A DNA stretch of 64,000 bases, from the NCBI GenBank assembly GCA_028873695.1, contig JAPPNU010000008.1, positions 62,001 through 126,000 of the forward strand, given 5' to 3'. Numbering within the stretch: the stretch's first letter is position 1; every line of letters starts with the position of its first letter. Under the pieces are notes generated by a model. It was not told the DNA's origin. It saw only the letters and a program-made list of their open reading frames with translations, and did no database searches. A program made the translations under genes and the position numbers. Shown here piece after piece: positions 1 to 9,430 of this stretch. The stretch comes from Gemmatimonadota bacterium. Its GTDB lineage: Bacteria > Latescibacterota > UBA2968 > GCA-2709665.

Positions 1-2871
1 GATGGACGTAAACGAGAGAACGGTAAACGTGAGAAGCAGAAGCGTCGTGAACGTAAGCGCCGTGCGCAGTTTGCGGCGCTTCATGTTTGCAATGCCGAGT
101 TGAAAGGCAGCCAGGGAGGCGGAAACCCGGCCCACGTCGGTCTCGTGCAGCAGCACATCCGGGACCCGTAACCGGCGCATGGTTTCGTTGAAGCGGGTGA
201 ACACCAGAGATATGACAAACGCCGCCAGCGCCAGAATGACGAACGCGAGCAGCACCACCAGGGGGTTGGAGATCTCAAACGCCGGATGCACGTTCGAAAG
301 GAAGAGCCAGATCAGAACAAAAATGCCGACGAATCCGGCGATCTGTCTCCGGATATCCACGGCGGTAATGATGAGGCGTTCCGCGAAGAACGCGCATGGA
401 ATCACCAGGGCCATGAAGAAGACGACGCCGCGCACCACGTCGTTCTGCGTGTCCTTGACGTCGGGATAGGCACGCGATTCGATGCCGAGCGCCGCACGGG
501 TGTGCTTCATGAAGACGTCCCAGCGCTTTTCCGACATGGCGGACTCCGCCCTGTCCAGGTGGTGGCGGGTTCTGCTGTGCAGCAGGTTCAGGCGCTGGTT
601 CTCGATGGCGTATTTCTGCATCTCCTGTTTCCGGGCCTCGTTCAGGATCCACATATCCCGCGCGGCTAGGAACGAGGTGCGCGCAAACGATCCGTGAGTG
701 AGCGTGGGGTAACCCCTGCCCCTGGCGATTTCCTCGCTCTCGGCGCTCGTCGCATTCAGCAGAAGGAACCGGACCCCGATGTCGCCCGAGCCCGCGGCGA
801 CGCCGCCGGCGCGCATAGCGACCTTGACCTTCTCGCCCGGACGCGTGAACAGGGTGCCCACGGGTTCCGTCGGGCCGAAACCGATCGCATACCCGTATTC
901 CTGCGGCGTGACGTTGCCGCTTCCCCATACGCTGATCTGGGAGAGCTTGGTAAGGTAACGCGGATCGACGGTATCGTAAAAGTCGGTGGCGATGCACGGG
1001 AACAGAATGATGTTTCGTTTCGAGATCCACCAGTCCATGTCGAAGTCGCCCCGGTAGATCCGCGCCTGCTGCCCGTAGTTTGGCGCGTATGTAATCTCAC
1101 CGGTCTCCAGATCCTGAAAGTAGGCGCTGACGGAGACGCGGCGTTCGGCGATTCCCGGCATGTAAAATTCACCGTTTTCGTCGGCAAGGTCGTAATAGAT
1201 GCGCCGGACGCCCTTGACCGACTTGTCGATGCCCATCCTGAGCGCGGCGATGGCGCCCGCCTTGGGCCGGTCCGGTACGATGCTGCGCCTTGGAAAGGTA
1301 CGTACGAATCCCTTCAGTCCGCGCATCCGGTCGTCTGGATTGAGCCGGTAATCAGGGATGAGCGTCGGGTCGTTCAGGGCGATGTCGAGCACGCCCGTAA
1401 TCAGGCGGATCTGTTTTGCGAGGTTTTCGAAGTTCACCCCTTCCGGCGTGTCCAGGGGCGTATCGACACGGAAGCGGGCGTCGTTTAACGTGACCAGGGA
1501 CAGGGCGAGCGTGCCGGCTTCGAGGACGACTTCCCCGTCGGTCTTCAGGTTCGCGCCGGGGATGAACATATCCCAGGTCATACCGCCGGTGGGGTTGATG
1601 CCGTCCAGCAGCGCCTGTTTCGGGTCCAGGCCGAAGGCGGGCGCGATCGCCTGCGAAATGCGGACGAATTCCTTGCCGAACGGCGTGAAGAACCGGTTGT
1701 AGTAGAAGTTGCGCGTGCTGTTCCAGACGCCGATCTGAGCGGTCTGGCTCGTCAGGTCCAGGCCGATGAAGAGACGAATATCGATGGGGTCGGTCATCAG
1801 CGCCGCGAAATGCCTTTCCTTTCTGGCGTGGCGGCCCAGAAAATCGCAGATGCCGCGAAAGCCCAGGTGGTGGGCCGAAGTGGCCAGAAAGAGTACCGTA
1901 CGCCCCGGGGGATATCGCTTGAAATAGTTGACCAGTTCCAGAAGGGCGACGGCGCCGCTGGCCATCTCGGCGCCGGGGGCCAGCGCAGGGACGACGGACA
2001 TGGCGTCGTAGTACGCGTTGATCACGACGATCTGTTCCTTCAGGTCCGGGTCCGTACCCGGAAGGAAGCCCAGGATGTTGTGGGCGGTGTGCTTCTCCCA
2101 CTCCATTCTCGCCTTCAGTTCGATTTCAAGTTCGCCGCGACGTTCCAGCAGCGCCTTTAAGGCCTGTCCCGATATTTTGTCGATCCAGAATCGCTCCACG
2201 CTGTTCGGCACCTGCAGGAATTTCTGCTCGGCTTCGGTGTAGAACGTCGAATCGGGTTCAATGAAGATGATCTGTCCCGCCCCCAAGGTGGCCGCGTTCA
2301 GCCAGTTGTTCCGGGTGTTGAATTCCATGAGAACGGCCGCGCCTTCGAGCGCATGGCCGTTGAAGTCGGCGAATTCCCCGGTCGCGCCGTAGATCAATCG
2401 CGTGCGGACCCCTTCCCGAGGCAGTGTGGACGTCTTGACGAGGTTCGGCCAGATCGCGTGGATGGGAAACGTGACATTGTCCCGCAACAACGTCAGGGCG
2501 CCGCCCCGGTCGACGGGCGAGGTGACGTCGAACGGCTCGGCGCGGACCTCCTTGAGACCGGCGTTTTCGAAATGGCGCCGGATGTACTCGGCGGCGGCCG
2601 CGTGTCCGGGGTATCCGGGAACACGCGACCGGTGCTCCGTAAAGCGGGCAACGTGCGCCCTCACGCCGGCGTCCGATACGGTATCGAGTACGCGAACCGA
2701 AGTGGCGCTCGCTTCCGGAATAGACGCAGGCGGCGTGGAAACGGGCGCTTTCAGACCAAGCATTGCGGCGAGGTAGGGGTTGACGCGGTCCGGCCCGACC
2801 GCCAGGCCGGCAAAAGCCGCGGCGGCGAAGAGGAGCGTCAGTGCAAGCGCGATGCGGGGACGGATTTTCAT
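1..2871 (-). CDS. Partial M28-like pseudopeptidase fused to FtsX/MacB-type permease
   Basis: An uninterrupted minus-strand frame begins at the ATG at 2871 and runs off the window edge (957 codons seen). It opens with a signal/anchor segment (residues 7-25). An M28-type metallopeptidase fold follows: HRSRVPGYPGH near residue 63, then AYYDAM at 286-291, GAEMASG at 300-306 and SAHHLG at 332-337. M28 enzymes normally show HYD, GADDNASG and EE at these places. The zinc His is therefore Tyr287, the bridging Asp is not preserved, and the catalytic Glu pair is His334-His335, so peptidase activity is unlikely. Three membrane spans lie at about 805-892. Near 930 comes KRRKLRTALTF, typical of the start of an FtsX/MacB permease, followed by a further span. 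It follows the DUF6785-like gene on the same strand with a 97-nt gap. An ABC ATPase of the right class lies about 2.8 kb further on. The frame was checked codon by codon over much of its length; the C-terminal part is outside the window. Confidence 0.85.
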   Translation of the reverse strand, partial: MKIRPRIALALTLLFAAAAFAGLAVGPDRVNPYLAAMLGLKAPVSTPPASIPEASATSVRVLDTVSDAGVRAHVARFTEHRSRVPGYPGHAAAAEYIRRHFENAGLKEVRAEPFDVTSPVDRGGALTLLRDNVTFPIHAIWPNLVKTSTLPREGVRTRLIYGATGEFADFNGHALEGAAVLMEFNTRNNWLNAATLGAGQIIFIEPDSTFYTEAEQKFLQVPNSVERFWIDKISGQALKALLERRGELEIELKARMEWEKHTAHNILGFLPGTDPDLKEQIVVINAYYDAMSVVPALAPGAEMASGAVALLELVNYFKRYPPGRTVLFLATSAHHLGFRGICDFLGRHARKERHFAALMTDPIDIRLFIGLDLTSQTAQIGVWNSTRNFYYNRFFTPFGKEFVRISQAIAPAFGLDPKQALLDGINPTGGMTWDMFIPGANLKTDGEVVLEAGTLALSLVTLNDARFRVDTPLDTPEGVNFENLAKQIRLITGVLDIALNDPTLIPDYRLNPDDRMRGLKGFVRTFPRRSIVPDRPKAGAIAALRMGIDKSVKGVRRIYYDLADENGEFYMPGIAERRVSVSAYFQDLETGEITYAPNYGQQARIYRGDFDMDWWISKRNIILFPCIATDFYDTVDPRYLTKLSQISVWGSGNVTPQEYGYAIGFGPTEPVGTLFTRPGEKVKVAMRAGGVAAGSGDIGVRFLLLNATSAESEEIARGRGYPTLTHGSFARTSFLAARDMWILNEARKQEMQKYAIENQRLNLLHSRTRHHLDRAESAMSEKRWDVFMKHTRAALGIESRAYPDVKDTQNDVVRGVVFFMALVIPCAFFAERLIITAVDIRRQIAGFVGIFVLIWLFLSNVHPAFEISNPLVVLLAFVILALAAFVISLVFTRFNETMRRLRVPDVLLHETDVGRVSASLAAFQLGIANMKRRKLRTALTFTTLLLLTFTVLSFTSI

Positions 2872-2968
2872 TGAGATACCCGGTGTAACGCTTCCGCGGC
2901 AGCGCATCCGTTTGCCGGCGCCCGGGTTCCGACCCCTGGCGGAGAGCCTGACGCCGACGGCTTGCCGA

Positions 2969-4975
2969 TCAGAAGCGATGTACGCTGTGGCCCCGTTCCG
3001 GGAACCAGAGGACGTCTATAAAAGCAGAGAGGGCAACCCCAAGTATATAGCCGGCGAGCAGGCCGATGAACAAGGGGCGCGATTTTCTGTATACGGACGG
3101 GCCGCCCATCTTCAGCATGACCAATTTGACCAGCCATGCCATCAATATGGTCAGACTGGTTCGGCGGGCCAGGTACGAACCGGATATGGCCAGTCCGACG
3201 GGGTGCAGCGGCCACCAGACGAAGCGATGCCGAAGGAAGATCAGCAAGAGTGTGGCCAGGCCGCCCAGGCCGAAGAACGCCATATAGTCCGGATGTTCCC
3301 GGTAAACCGGCGGATCGTGTGGTTTTGTAAGAAAGTTCTTGACGGAAGTCGCGGTGCTTTCGAAGTGCCTGGGACCCGCGTGCACGATTTCCCAGGAACT
3401 GAAATTGTACGCGCCGTCCCGGTATCCCAGTTGGATGGTGAGCAGTACGCTCGCGACAAAACTGACCAGAAAGGCCAGGACAACGGCATACATGAGCCGT
3501 CGCCGGCCGCCCCGCACGCCCTCCGCAACGCGTCCGGCGTGTGCGAGGGCGGGCAGGAAGAGCCCCTTGAAGTGGGAGGTGATCCTGGACGCGAACCGGA
3601 GGGCGACCCGTGTGCTTTCGTTGACGGTCGATGACCCGATGAAAGGCGATACGAGACCCCACGGGCCAGCCGGCACGTTGGTGTACGGCATGCCGGTCTC
3701 CGCGAGAATCTTGGCCAGGCCGACGTAGGTGAAGACGACCGCCGGAAGGAGCAATGCCGCCAGAAGCGGGTCGAAGCCAATGCGTGAAAGCCAGAGCCAC
3801 ATGAAAGCGAGACCCACGAACATGGCCACAACGGCCGTACGGCAGGAGAGCGGTTCGTCCCGGTCGTCCAACGGATGGTTCCTGTCCCAGGCCTTGCGGA
3901 TCACGTCCCTGATGTGGCGTCTGCCAACCCAGAAGACAGATGCCGCCAGCATGGTGAATGCACCCTTGGTCTGCCAGTAGTAGACGCCCCGGTAATAATA
4001 AGGCGATATGGCCGTAAACCCGCGGCGGTGCAGCCAGCCGCCTTCGGAGATGAACAGCAGGTCGAAGAACCAGATGCTGAACAGAACGTCAAGACTGGCG
4101 AAATAGGAAAAGAAGATGGTGAACAGGCCGACGAAAAAATAAACGGGCGGATACTGACGGTCGATCCAGAGCCACCTGCCGCGATAGACCGGAAACCGCG
4201 GAAAGCCCGGAAGGAAATAGTTGATGCAATTCCAGGCGATCATCCCGAAAGCAAGCCCGAAGCCGATCCAGAACAGGTAGTTTTTCGTGAAATCCGGCAA
4301 TGCGAACCTGCCGCTGCCGGGTTCCTCCGCCATCTGAATCAGGGGCGCCATCGCCGGGAAGGCCAGTCGCTCGTTCTGTACCCACTGCTTGCGAAAGACG
4401 ACGGCGACGCATCCGAGGACCACGAATGCCGCGACGATGAACGTGGTCCACCATAATAGCGGAAGCACCCACGCGTCCCATGGGATCTGTGCGCCCTCGG
4501 GAGCGCCTTCGAAGAACCAGGTGACGGCCTTGTTTTCGTCTGACGGGATGAGCCAGGGGTTGATGTACGGATGCAGGTAGGTGTTCCACTCGTTGACTTC
4601 GGTTGCGAAGTAGTAGGGGGTCGCAATATAACCGAGCAGATATCCGCTCAGGCCGAAACCGGGAACCGCCGCGCCGACGATGCCCATGGCCAGGATGACG
4701 TGCCATTCCGCCGGTGCAAGCTTCCACCTGAAAAATCGCGCCATGAGCGCGCCGGCCATCATCATCAGCGTAAACACGATGAGCATGGCCATCGGCACGT
4801 GGCTGTACGTCATCAGCGAACCGTGTACCACGTACCGGAGGTGGATCGCCAGTGCGTCCAGTCCCAGGACGAGCACGAGGCCGGTAACCACGGAACGGAC
4901 GGTGACGCCGCCGGCTGACCCGGCGGGGGCCGCGTCCGATTCAAATGCTTCCGCTGTTCGTTCAGCGCTGGCCAT
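2969..4975 (-). CDS. DUF6785-like (OPT-fold) polytopic membrane protein
   Basis: This 668-residue protein has roughly 13 hydrophobic spans after a short cytosolic N-terminus. Early spans include VVTGLVLVLGLDALAIHL and MLIVFTLMMMAGALMARFF. The aromatic-rich loop EVNEWNTYLHPYINPWLIP and the basic loop before MAPLIQMAEEP recall the DUF6785/DUF6784 family, which resembles oligopeptide (OPT) transporters. The substrate cannot be told from sequence. The ATG at 4975 is used; no strong ribosome site is visible. It precedes the M28/FtsX gene on the same strand and may share its transcript. Family name is from memory and is the least certain part; that it is an integral membrane protein is clear. Confidence 0.8.
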   Translation of the reverse strand: MASAERTAEAFESDAAPAGSAGGVTVRSVVTGLVLVLGLDALAIHLRYVVHGSLMTYSHVPMAMLIVFTLMMMAGALMARFFRWKLAPAEWHVILAMGIVGAAVPGFGLSGYLLGYIATPYYFATEVNEWNTYLHPYINPWLIPSDENKAVTWFFEGAPEGAQIPWDAWVLPLLWWTTFIVAAFVVLGCVAVVFRKQWVQNERLAFPAMAPLIQMAEEPGSGRFALPDFTKNYLFWIGFGLAFGMIAWNCINYFLPGFPRFPVYRGRWLWIDRQYPPVYFFVGLFTIFFSYFASLDVLFSIWFFDLLFISEGGWLHRRGFTAISPYYYRGVYYWQTKGAFTMLAASVFWVGRRHIRDVIRKAWDRNHPLDDRDEPLSCRTAVVAMFVGLAFMWLWLSRIGFDPLLAALLLPAVVFTYVGLAKILAETGMPYTNVPAGPWGLVSPFIGSSTVNESTRVALRFASRITSHFKGLFLPALAHAGRVAEGVRGGRRRLMYAVVLAFLVSFVASVLLTIQLGYRDGAYNFSSWEIVHAGPRHFESTATSVKNFLTKPHDPPVYREHPDYMAFFGLGGLATLLLIFLRHRFVWWPLHPVGLAISGSYLARRTSLTILMAWLVKLVMLKMGGPSVYRKSRPLFIGLLAGYILGVALSAFIDVLWFPERGHSVHRF

Positions 4976-5146
4976 GGTTCAGGTTTGGGAGATAAAGGGG
5001 AGGTGCGTGCCTGGAAAGGCGGCGAACGGCCTGACGTTACACCTCGATTTGCACTCAAAACCGGACCGTCGAGGACGCGGATTCAACGATTCCTGATTAC
5101 CAGGGAGAGCGATCCGGTACCGCCCTCCCAATTTACAGCATCTGTC

Positions 5147-5175
5147 TTGACATCCGCAAGCGGTTTTGTTAGATT
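5147..5175 (+). promoter_or_regulatory. Sigma70-type promoter of tRNA-Phe
   Basis: Consensus -35 TTGACA (5147-5152), 17-nt spacer, -10 TAGATT (5170-5175). Transcription would start near 5182, about 42 nt before the tRNA. Confidence 0.75.
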
Positions 5176-5223
5176 TGCGCCTTCGTTGTACAACGGGAAC
5201 GGTGCATCTTCCCGTGAAATGGA

Positions 5224-5299
<76 letters not shown>

Positions 5300-5414
5300 T
5301 TTGATCCTTTAGAAAATACCCGGCCGAAACTGCATCCGCCTTTGCGCATCGGGTCGCGCGAGCGATCTGCGGAATGGAGGTCTGCCCTTTCGGCACGGGA
5401 GCCGGAGTACGTAC

Positions 5415-5606
5415 ATGGCCGTTCCCGAACTCATTGTGAGCCGCGACCGCCTGATCGAACTGGTGCGGGACGGCAGCACGCCCGAACAGATTGCCGAGAT
5501 GTTTCGCGTGGATACCGCCATCATTCGCGACATGATCCGCCGACTCGAACAGAACGGTTATTACGACCTGCTCTACGGCCCGGCAGGCGATCTGCCCGCG
5601 GAATGA
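5415..5606 (+). CDS. Small HTH-like protein, 63 aa
   Basis: A short frame begins ATGGCCGTTCCC, with a weak purine-rich ribosome site (CGGAG) upstream. The product is predicted mostly helical: TPEQIAEMFRVD followed by TAIIRDMIRRLE looks like a resolvase/homeodomain-like helix-turn-helix, then a short acidic tail. It lies 116 nt after tRNA-Phe and is followed at once by a perfect palindrome (5609-5624) and a hairpin, so it may be a small independent unit. No family is recognised; a role in DNA binding is inferred from helix pattern only. It could be a spurious frame, but composition and downstream hairpins favour a real gene. Confidence 0.55.
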   Translation: MAVPELIVSRDRLIELVRDGSTPEQIAEMFRVDTAIIRDMIRRLEQNGYYDLLYGPAGDLPAE

Positions 5607-5608
5607 CT

Positions 5609-5624
5609 CCCGAATCGATTCGGG
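5609..5624. other. Perfect 16-bp palindrome
   Basis: CCCGAATCGATTCGGG reads identically on both strands and starts two bases after the stop of the small HTH-like gene. It could be an operator half-site pair or part of the 3' end structure; nothing in sequence decides. Confidence 0.6.
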
Positions 5625-5639
5625 TAACCGGCATACAGG

Positions 5640-5672
5640 AAGAGGCGTTCGTCGTTGAGACTAACGCCTCTT
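5640..5672. terminator. Hairpin between convergent genes
   Basis: The 10-nt arm AAGAGGCGTT (5640-5649) pairs perfectly with AACGCCTCTT (5663-5672) around a 13-nt loop. It sits between the end of the small HTH-like gene (+) and the end of the ABC ATPase gene (-), as a shared terminator would. The following T-run is poor. Confidence 0.6.
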
Positions 5673-5695
5673 GTATTCTCGCGTGCTTCCGTAAT

Positions 5696-6484
<789 letters not shown>

Positions 6485-6532
6485 AACGGTTTCTCCTGAA
6501 CGTTTTTCTTGAATTTTGAATATAGGCCGATT

Positions 6533-6561
6533 ATGTTAGAGAAATCCGGGTTTCTTGTCAA
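6533..6561 (-). promoter_or_regulatory. Sigma70-type promoter of the ABC ATPase gene
   Basis: On the minus strand: TTGACA (6561-6556), 17-nt spacer, TAACAT (6538-6533), about 49 nt upstream of the start codon. Confidence 0.7.
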
Positions 6562-6645
6562 GGATTTTGTCAGCACCGAACTGTTGCGGAATCCGGCCGG
6601 GCCGTCGCGCCCGTCTTGTGCTCCCGAAAGTTGGAGGTATGTGTT

Positions 6646-7473
6646 ATGAAGCTTGCGGTCTGCAATGAATTTTTCGAAGGCTGGGAGATCGAGCGGGTGT
6701 TCGACTACGCCGCCCGGATTGGATGCGACGGGGTGGAAATCGCGCCGTTCACCCTGGCGGAATCGGTCCACGAGATTTCAACCGGCAGCCGGCGAGACAT
6801 TCGCCGCGCGGCGGAGACGGCCGGCGTGGAGATCGTTGGGCTGCACTGGCTGCTCGTAAAACCCGCCGGTCTGTACATCAACCATCCGGAGCGGCACGTG
6901 CGGCAGCGCACGCAGGATTACGTGAAGGCGCTGATCGATTTCTGCGGTGACCTCGGGGGAAGCGTGATGATTCACGGCTCTCCGCAGCAGCGGAATATCG
7001 AGGAGGGATGGAACGCCGACGACTGCTTCGCCCGCGCCGTGGAGCTGTTCGCCGCGTGCGCGGACCTGATGGCCCAAAGGGGCGTTACCTATTGTATAGA
7101 GCCGCTGACGGATCAGGAAACCAATTTCGTGACCGGTGTGGACGAAGCGCTGAAGCTGGTCGAGGCCGTCGGACATCCGAATTTTCAGACCATGGTGGAC
7201 TGCCGCGCGGCGTCAACCGAGGCGATGTCCCATCCCGAGGTCATCGCCAGGGCGGGAAAAGCGATGCGGCACGTGCACGTGAACGACCCCAATCTGCGCG
7301 GACCCGGATTCGGCGAACTTCAGTTTACCCCGATTCTGAAGAAACTCAAGGAACTGCGCTACAGCGGATACGTGTCGGTTGAGGTGTTCGATTTCGAGCC
7401 GGACCCCGAGACGATCGCCGCACGAAGCATCGGCTACCTGAAGGGCATACTCGAAGGCCTTGACGCGCCTTGA
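6646..7473 (+). CDS. Sugar phosphate isomerase/epimerase, AP-endonuclease-2 TIM barrel
   Basis: A 275-residue protein of the xylose-isomerase-like TIM-barrel family (ketose 3-epimerases, IolE/IolI, hydroxypyruvate isomerase). Probable metal-site residues are visible: Glu in YCIEPLT, Asp in TMVDCRAAS, His in HVHVND and Glu in SVEVFDF. The start ATG at 6646 is chosen because TTGGAGGT lies 8 nt upstream; an in-frame GTG ten codons earlier has no such site. It likely interconverts or dehydrates a sugar or sugar acid in the oxidative catabolism also suggested by the Gfo/Idh and PQQ enzymes nearby. Substrate unknown. Confidence 0.92.
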   Translation: MKLAVCNEFFEGWEIERVFDYAARIGCDGVEIAPFTLAESVHEISTGSRRDIRRAAETAGVEIVGLHWLLVKPAGLYINHPERHVRQRTQDYVKALIDFCGDLGGSVMIHGSPQQRNIEEGWNADDCFARAVELFAACADLMAQRGVTYCIEPLTDQETNFVTGVDEALKLVEAVGHPNFQTMVDCRAASTEAMSHPEVIARAGKAMRHVHVNDPNLRGPGFGELQFTPILKKLKELRYSGYVSVEVFDFEPDPETIAARSIGYLKGILEGLDAP

Positions 7474-7506
7474 GTCACAGGGCGTTGCGCAGGAACGGCG
7501 ATCGGT

Positions 7507-8943
7507 TCAGAATTCGTCCGTGTCTTCAGGCGTGACCGGCGTCAGGCGGAGCACGGTTCCGGGGTTGTTTAAAACAACGTAGATGGCCCCGTCCGGCCCG
7601 CTCGCCACGTCGCGCACGCGGCCGGCATTCTTCAGAATGATTTCCTGGTAGATCACGCGGTCGTTCTCGATCGTGAGGAGACGGACTTCCTCGAACGCAA
7701 GAGCGCCCACGAGCAGGCGATGGTTCCACCTCGGGAAAAGGTCGCCGCGATAGAAGTCGATGCCGCACACGGCGATGGACGGCCGCCAGAACAGAACGGG
7801 CTGTTCCAGGCCGGGTTTGCGCTCGAAATCCGAGACAGGCGTCCCGTTGTAGTTTCGCCCGTAGGTGATCGTCGGCCAGCCGTAGTTGACCCCCGCCGCG
7901 ATCAGATTGATCTCATCGCCGCCCATCGGTCCGTGTTCGCTCTCCCATAGCGCGCCCGTAACCGGATGCACGGCCATGCCCTGCGGGTTTCGCTGGCCGA
8001 AGCTGTAGATGCTGGGAAGGGCGCCTTCCCGTCCGAGGAACGGGTTGTCATCGGGAATCCGGCCGTCGCGGTGGATGCGGTGGACCTTGCCGCCGGGATG
8101 GCTCAGGTCCTGCGCGTAACGCGGGATGCCCCGGTCTCCGACCGGGAAGTAGAGATACCCCGCGGGATCGAAGACGATGCGGCAGCCGTAGTGGTGGCGG
8201 GTTCTGCCATAGGTTTCGTGCGGCGCTTCGTAGATGACCTGCTGATCGGTCCAGTCGTTATCTTTTACGCGACCCCGGACGAGGCGCGTCATCGCGGGTG
8301 GGCGGTCTTCGCTGGCGGTGTCCTGTAGCGCATGGCTGTACGCGAGATAGATCCAGCCGTTTTCCGGGTACGCGGGATCGACGGCCACGTCCATGAGCCC
8401 GCCCTGTCCCTGATGCAGGACCCGGGGCGTACCGGAGACGGGCTCAGGCCGGAGCGCCCCGTTCTTCACCACGCGAAGCCTTCCGGGCCGTTCGGTGATG
8501 AGCGCAGTGGCCGCGTCCGGGAAGGCGATCGACCAGGGGAGTCGAAGGCCCTCAACCCAGCGTTCGACCCGGATGCGGTAGTCGTAGGTGTCGAGGGAGT
8601 CGGGAATGGGCGGTTTTGTCGCGCCCGCGGCTTTTTCGGCCTCCCGGATGTACGCGGTGACGGCGTTGATCTCGTTCCGCGTGAGCGCTTCTCCGAACGC
8701 AGGCATTCCCTGCTGGACGATGCCGAACATAATGTTGCGGGCGATGTTTCCGCGCCCGCCGTAAATCCAGACGCCGTCGATCAGACTGGGCGCCGTGACC
8801 CCCTCCAGATTCTGCCCGTGACAGGTCGCGCAGTACTGGCCATAAAGTGCCCGGCCGTCGGTCGCCGGTTCGTCGTCGGCATACAGCGGGTTGCAAACGG
8901 CAGTCAGGGCGTACAGCAGGAAACCGGCGGACAATCGTGCCAT
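7507..8943 (-). CDS. Secreted cytochrome c - PQQ aldose/sorbosone dehydrogenase fusion
   Basis: After a signal peptide (residues 1-22) comes a class I cytochrome c domain with heme motif CATCH (residues 38-42) and a likely Met ligand in QGMPAFGE. From about residue 125 a six-bladed propeller of the PQQ-dependent glucose/sorbosone dehydrogenase (YliI/Gdh-B) family follows, with LPWSIAFPD, GQGGLMDVAVDP, GDRG, RNPQGMAVHP and LWESEHGP. The enzyme would oxidise an aldose in the periplasm and pass electrons to its own heme. In many relatives the cytochrome is C-terminal or separate; here it leads. ATG at 8943 follows AGGAGG. Confidence 0.93.
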   Translation of the reverse strand: MARLSAGFLLYALTAVCNPLYADDEPATDGRALYGQYCATCHGQNLEGVTAPSLIDGVWIYGGRGNIARNIMFGIVQQGMPAFGEALTRNEINAVTAYIREAEKAAGATKPPIPDSLDTYDYRIRVERWVEGLRLPWSIAFPDAATALITERPGRLRVVKNGALRPEPVSGTPRVLHQGQGGLMDVAVDPAYPENGWIYLAYSHALQDTASEDRPPAMTRLVRGRVKDNDWTDQQVIYEAPHETYGRTRHHYGCRIVFDPAGYLYFPVGDRGIPRYAQDLSHPGGKVHRIHRDGRIPDDNPFLGREGALPSIYSFGQRNPQGMAVHPVTGALWESEHGPMGGDEINLIAAGVNYGWPTITYGRNYNGTPVSDFERKPGLEQPVLFWRPSIAVCGIDFYRGDLFPRWNHRLLVGALAFEEVRLLTIENDRVIYQEIILKNAGRVRDVASGPDGAIYVVLNNPGTVLRLTPVTPEDTDEF

Positions 8944-9013
8944 AAATCCTCCTGATTGCAGGTCGAAGCAAGCTTGCGGGAAGTCTCCGGGTTGGCTGAA
9001 AACTGCAAGAATC

Positions 9014-9042
9014 GATAAATACTCCGGTAAACCTTAATTCAA
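9014..9042 (-). promoter_or_regulatory. Possible promoter of the PQQ dehydrogenase gene
   Basis: On the minus strand: TTGAAT (9042-9037), 17-nt spacer, TTTATC (9019-9014). The -10 is weaker than others in the window. Confidence 0.4.
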
Positions 9043-9355
9043 AAACGACAAGCGTTAATTTACCACAAAAAGCACAAAAGGCACAGAAGGACCAAGAGCC
9101 AACCAGTGTGAAGATACGTCAACCGTCCGGATGGAATCCGGGCGTTGTTCGTTACCCCACTCAGTCGGTCAGAGAATGCAACCTTTCCCATTTTGTGTTT
9201 ATGTGCCTTTTGTGGCTATTGCTTTTGGTGTATCAATGGCGAAAAGAAGCACGTAAGGCACAGAAGGCGACGGTGCGAAAACAGGGCATTGAGGTCGTTC
9301 ACCTGGATACGACTTCCCATTACGTCCGGTGACTTCAAGTATCCGGGACCCTTGC
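9043..9355. repeat. Dispersed repeat family C, expanded copy
   Basis: This stretch shares long blocks with 43088-43294: GTTAATTTACCACAAAAAGC, AAGGCACAGAAGG, GACGGTGCGAA and TTGAGGTCGTTCAC. Compared with that copy it carries about 155 extra bases between two AAGGCACAGAAGG blocks, within which part of the repeat appears inverted (TGTGCCTTTTGTGGCTATTG, 9201-9220). A 74-codon frame here is repeat-derived and not called. Apart from this repeat and a promoter candidate I see nothing in the gap 8944-9430. Confidence 0.7.
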
Positions 9356-9430
9356 CGTCAATTTGCCTTTGTTCTTCCGCGTATATTCGACATTCAGATC
9401 CCAGGATAAATTCGAATCAAGGTGAATCCA

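Noticed and set aside
9108..9332. 74-codon frame with a hydrophobic stretch in the gap before the Gfo/Idh gene
   Set aside because: Lies wholly inside the family C repeat; the protein-like look comes from the repeat's A-rich tail.
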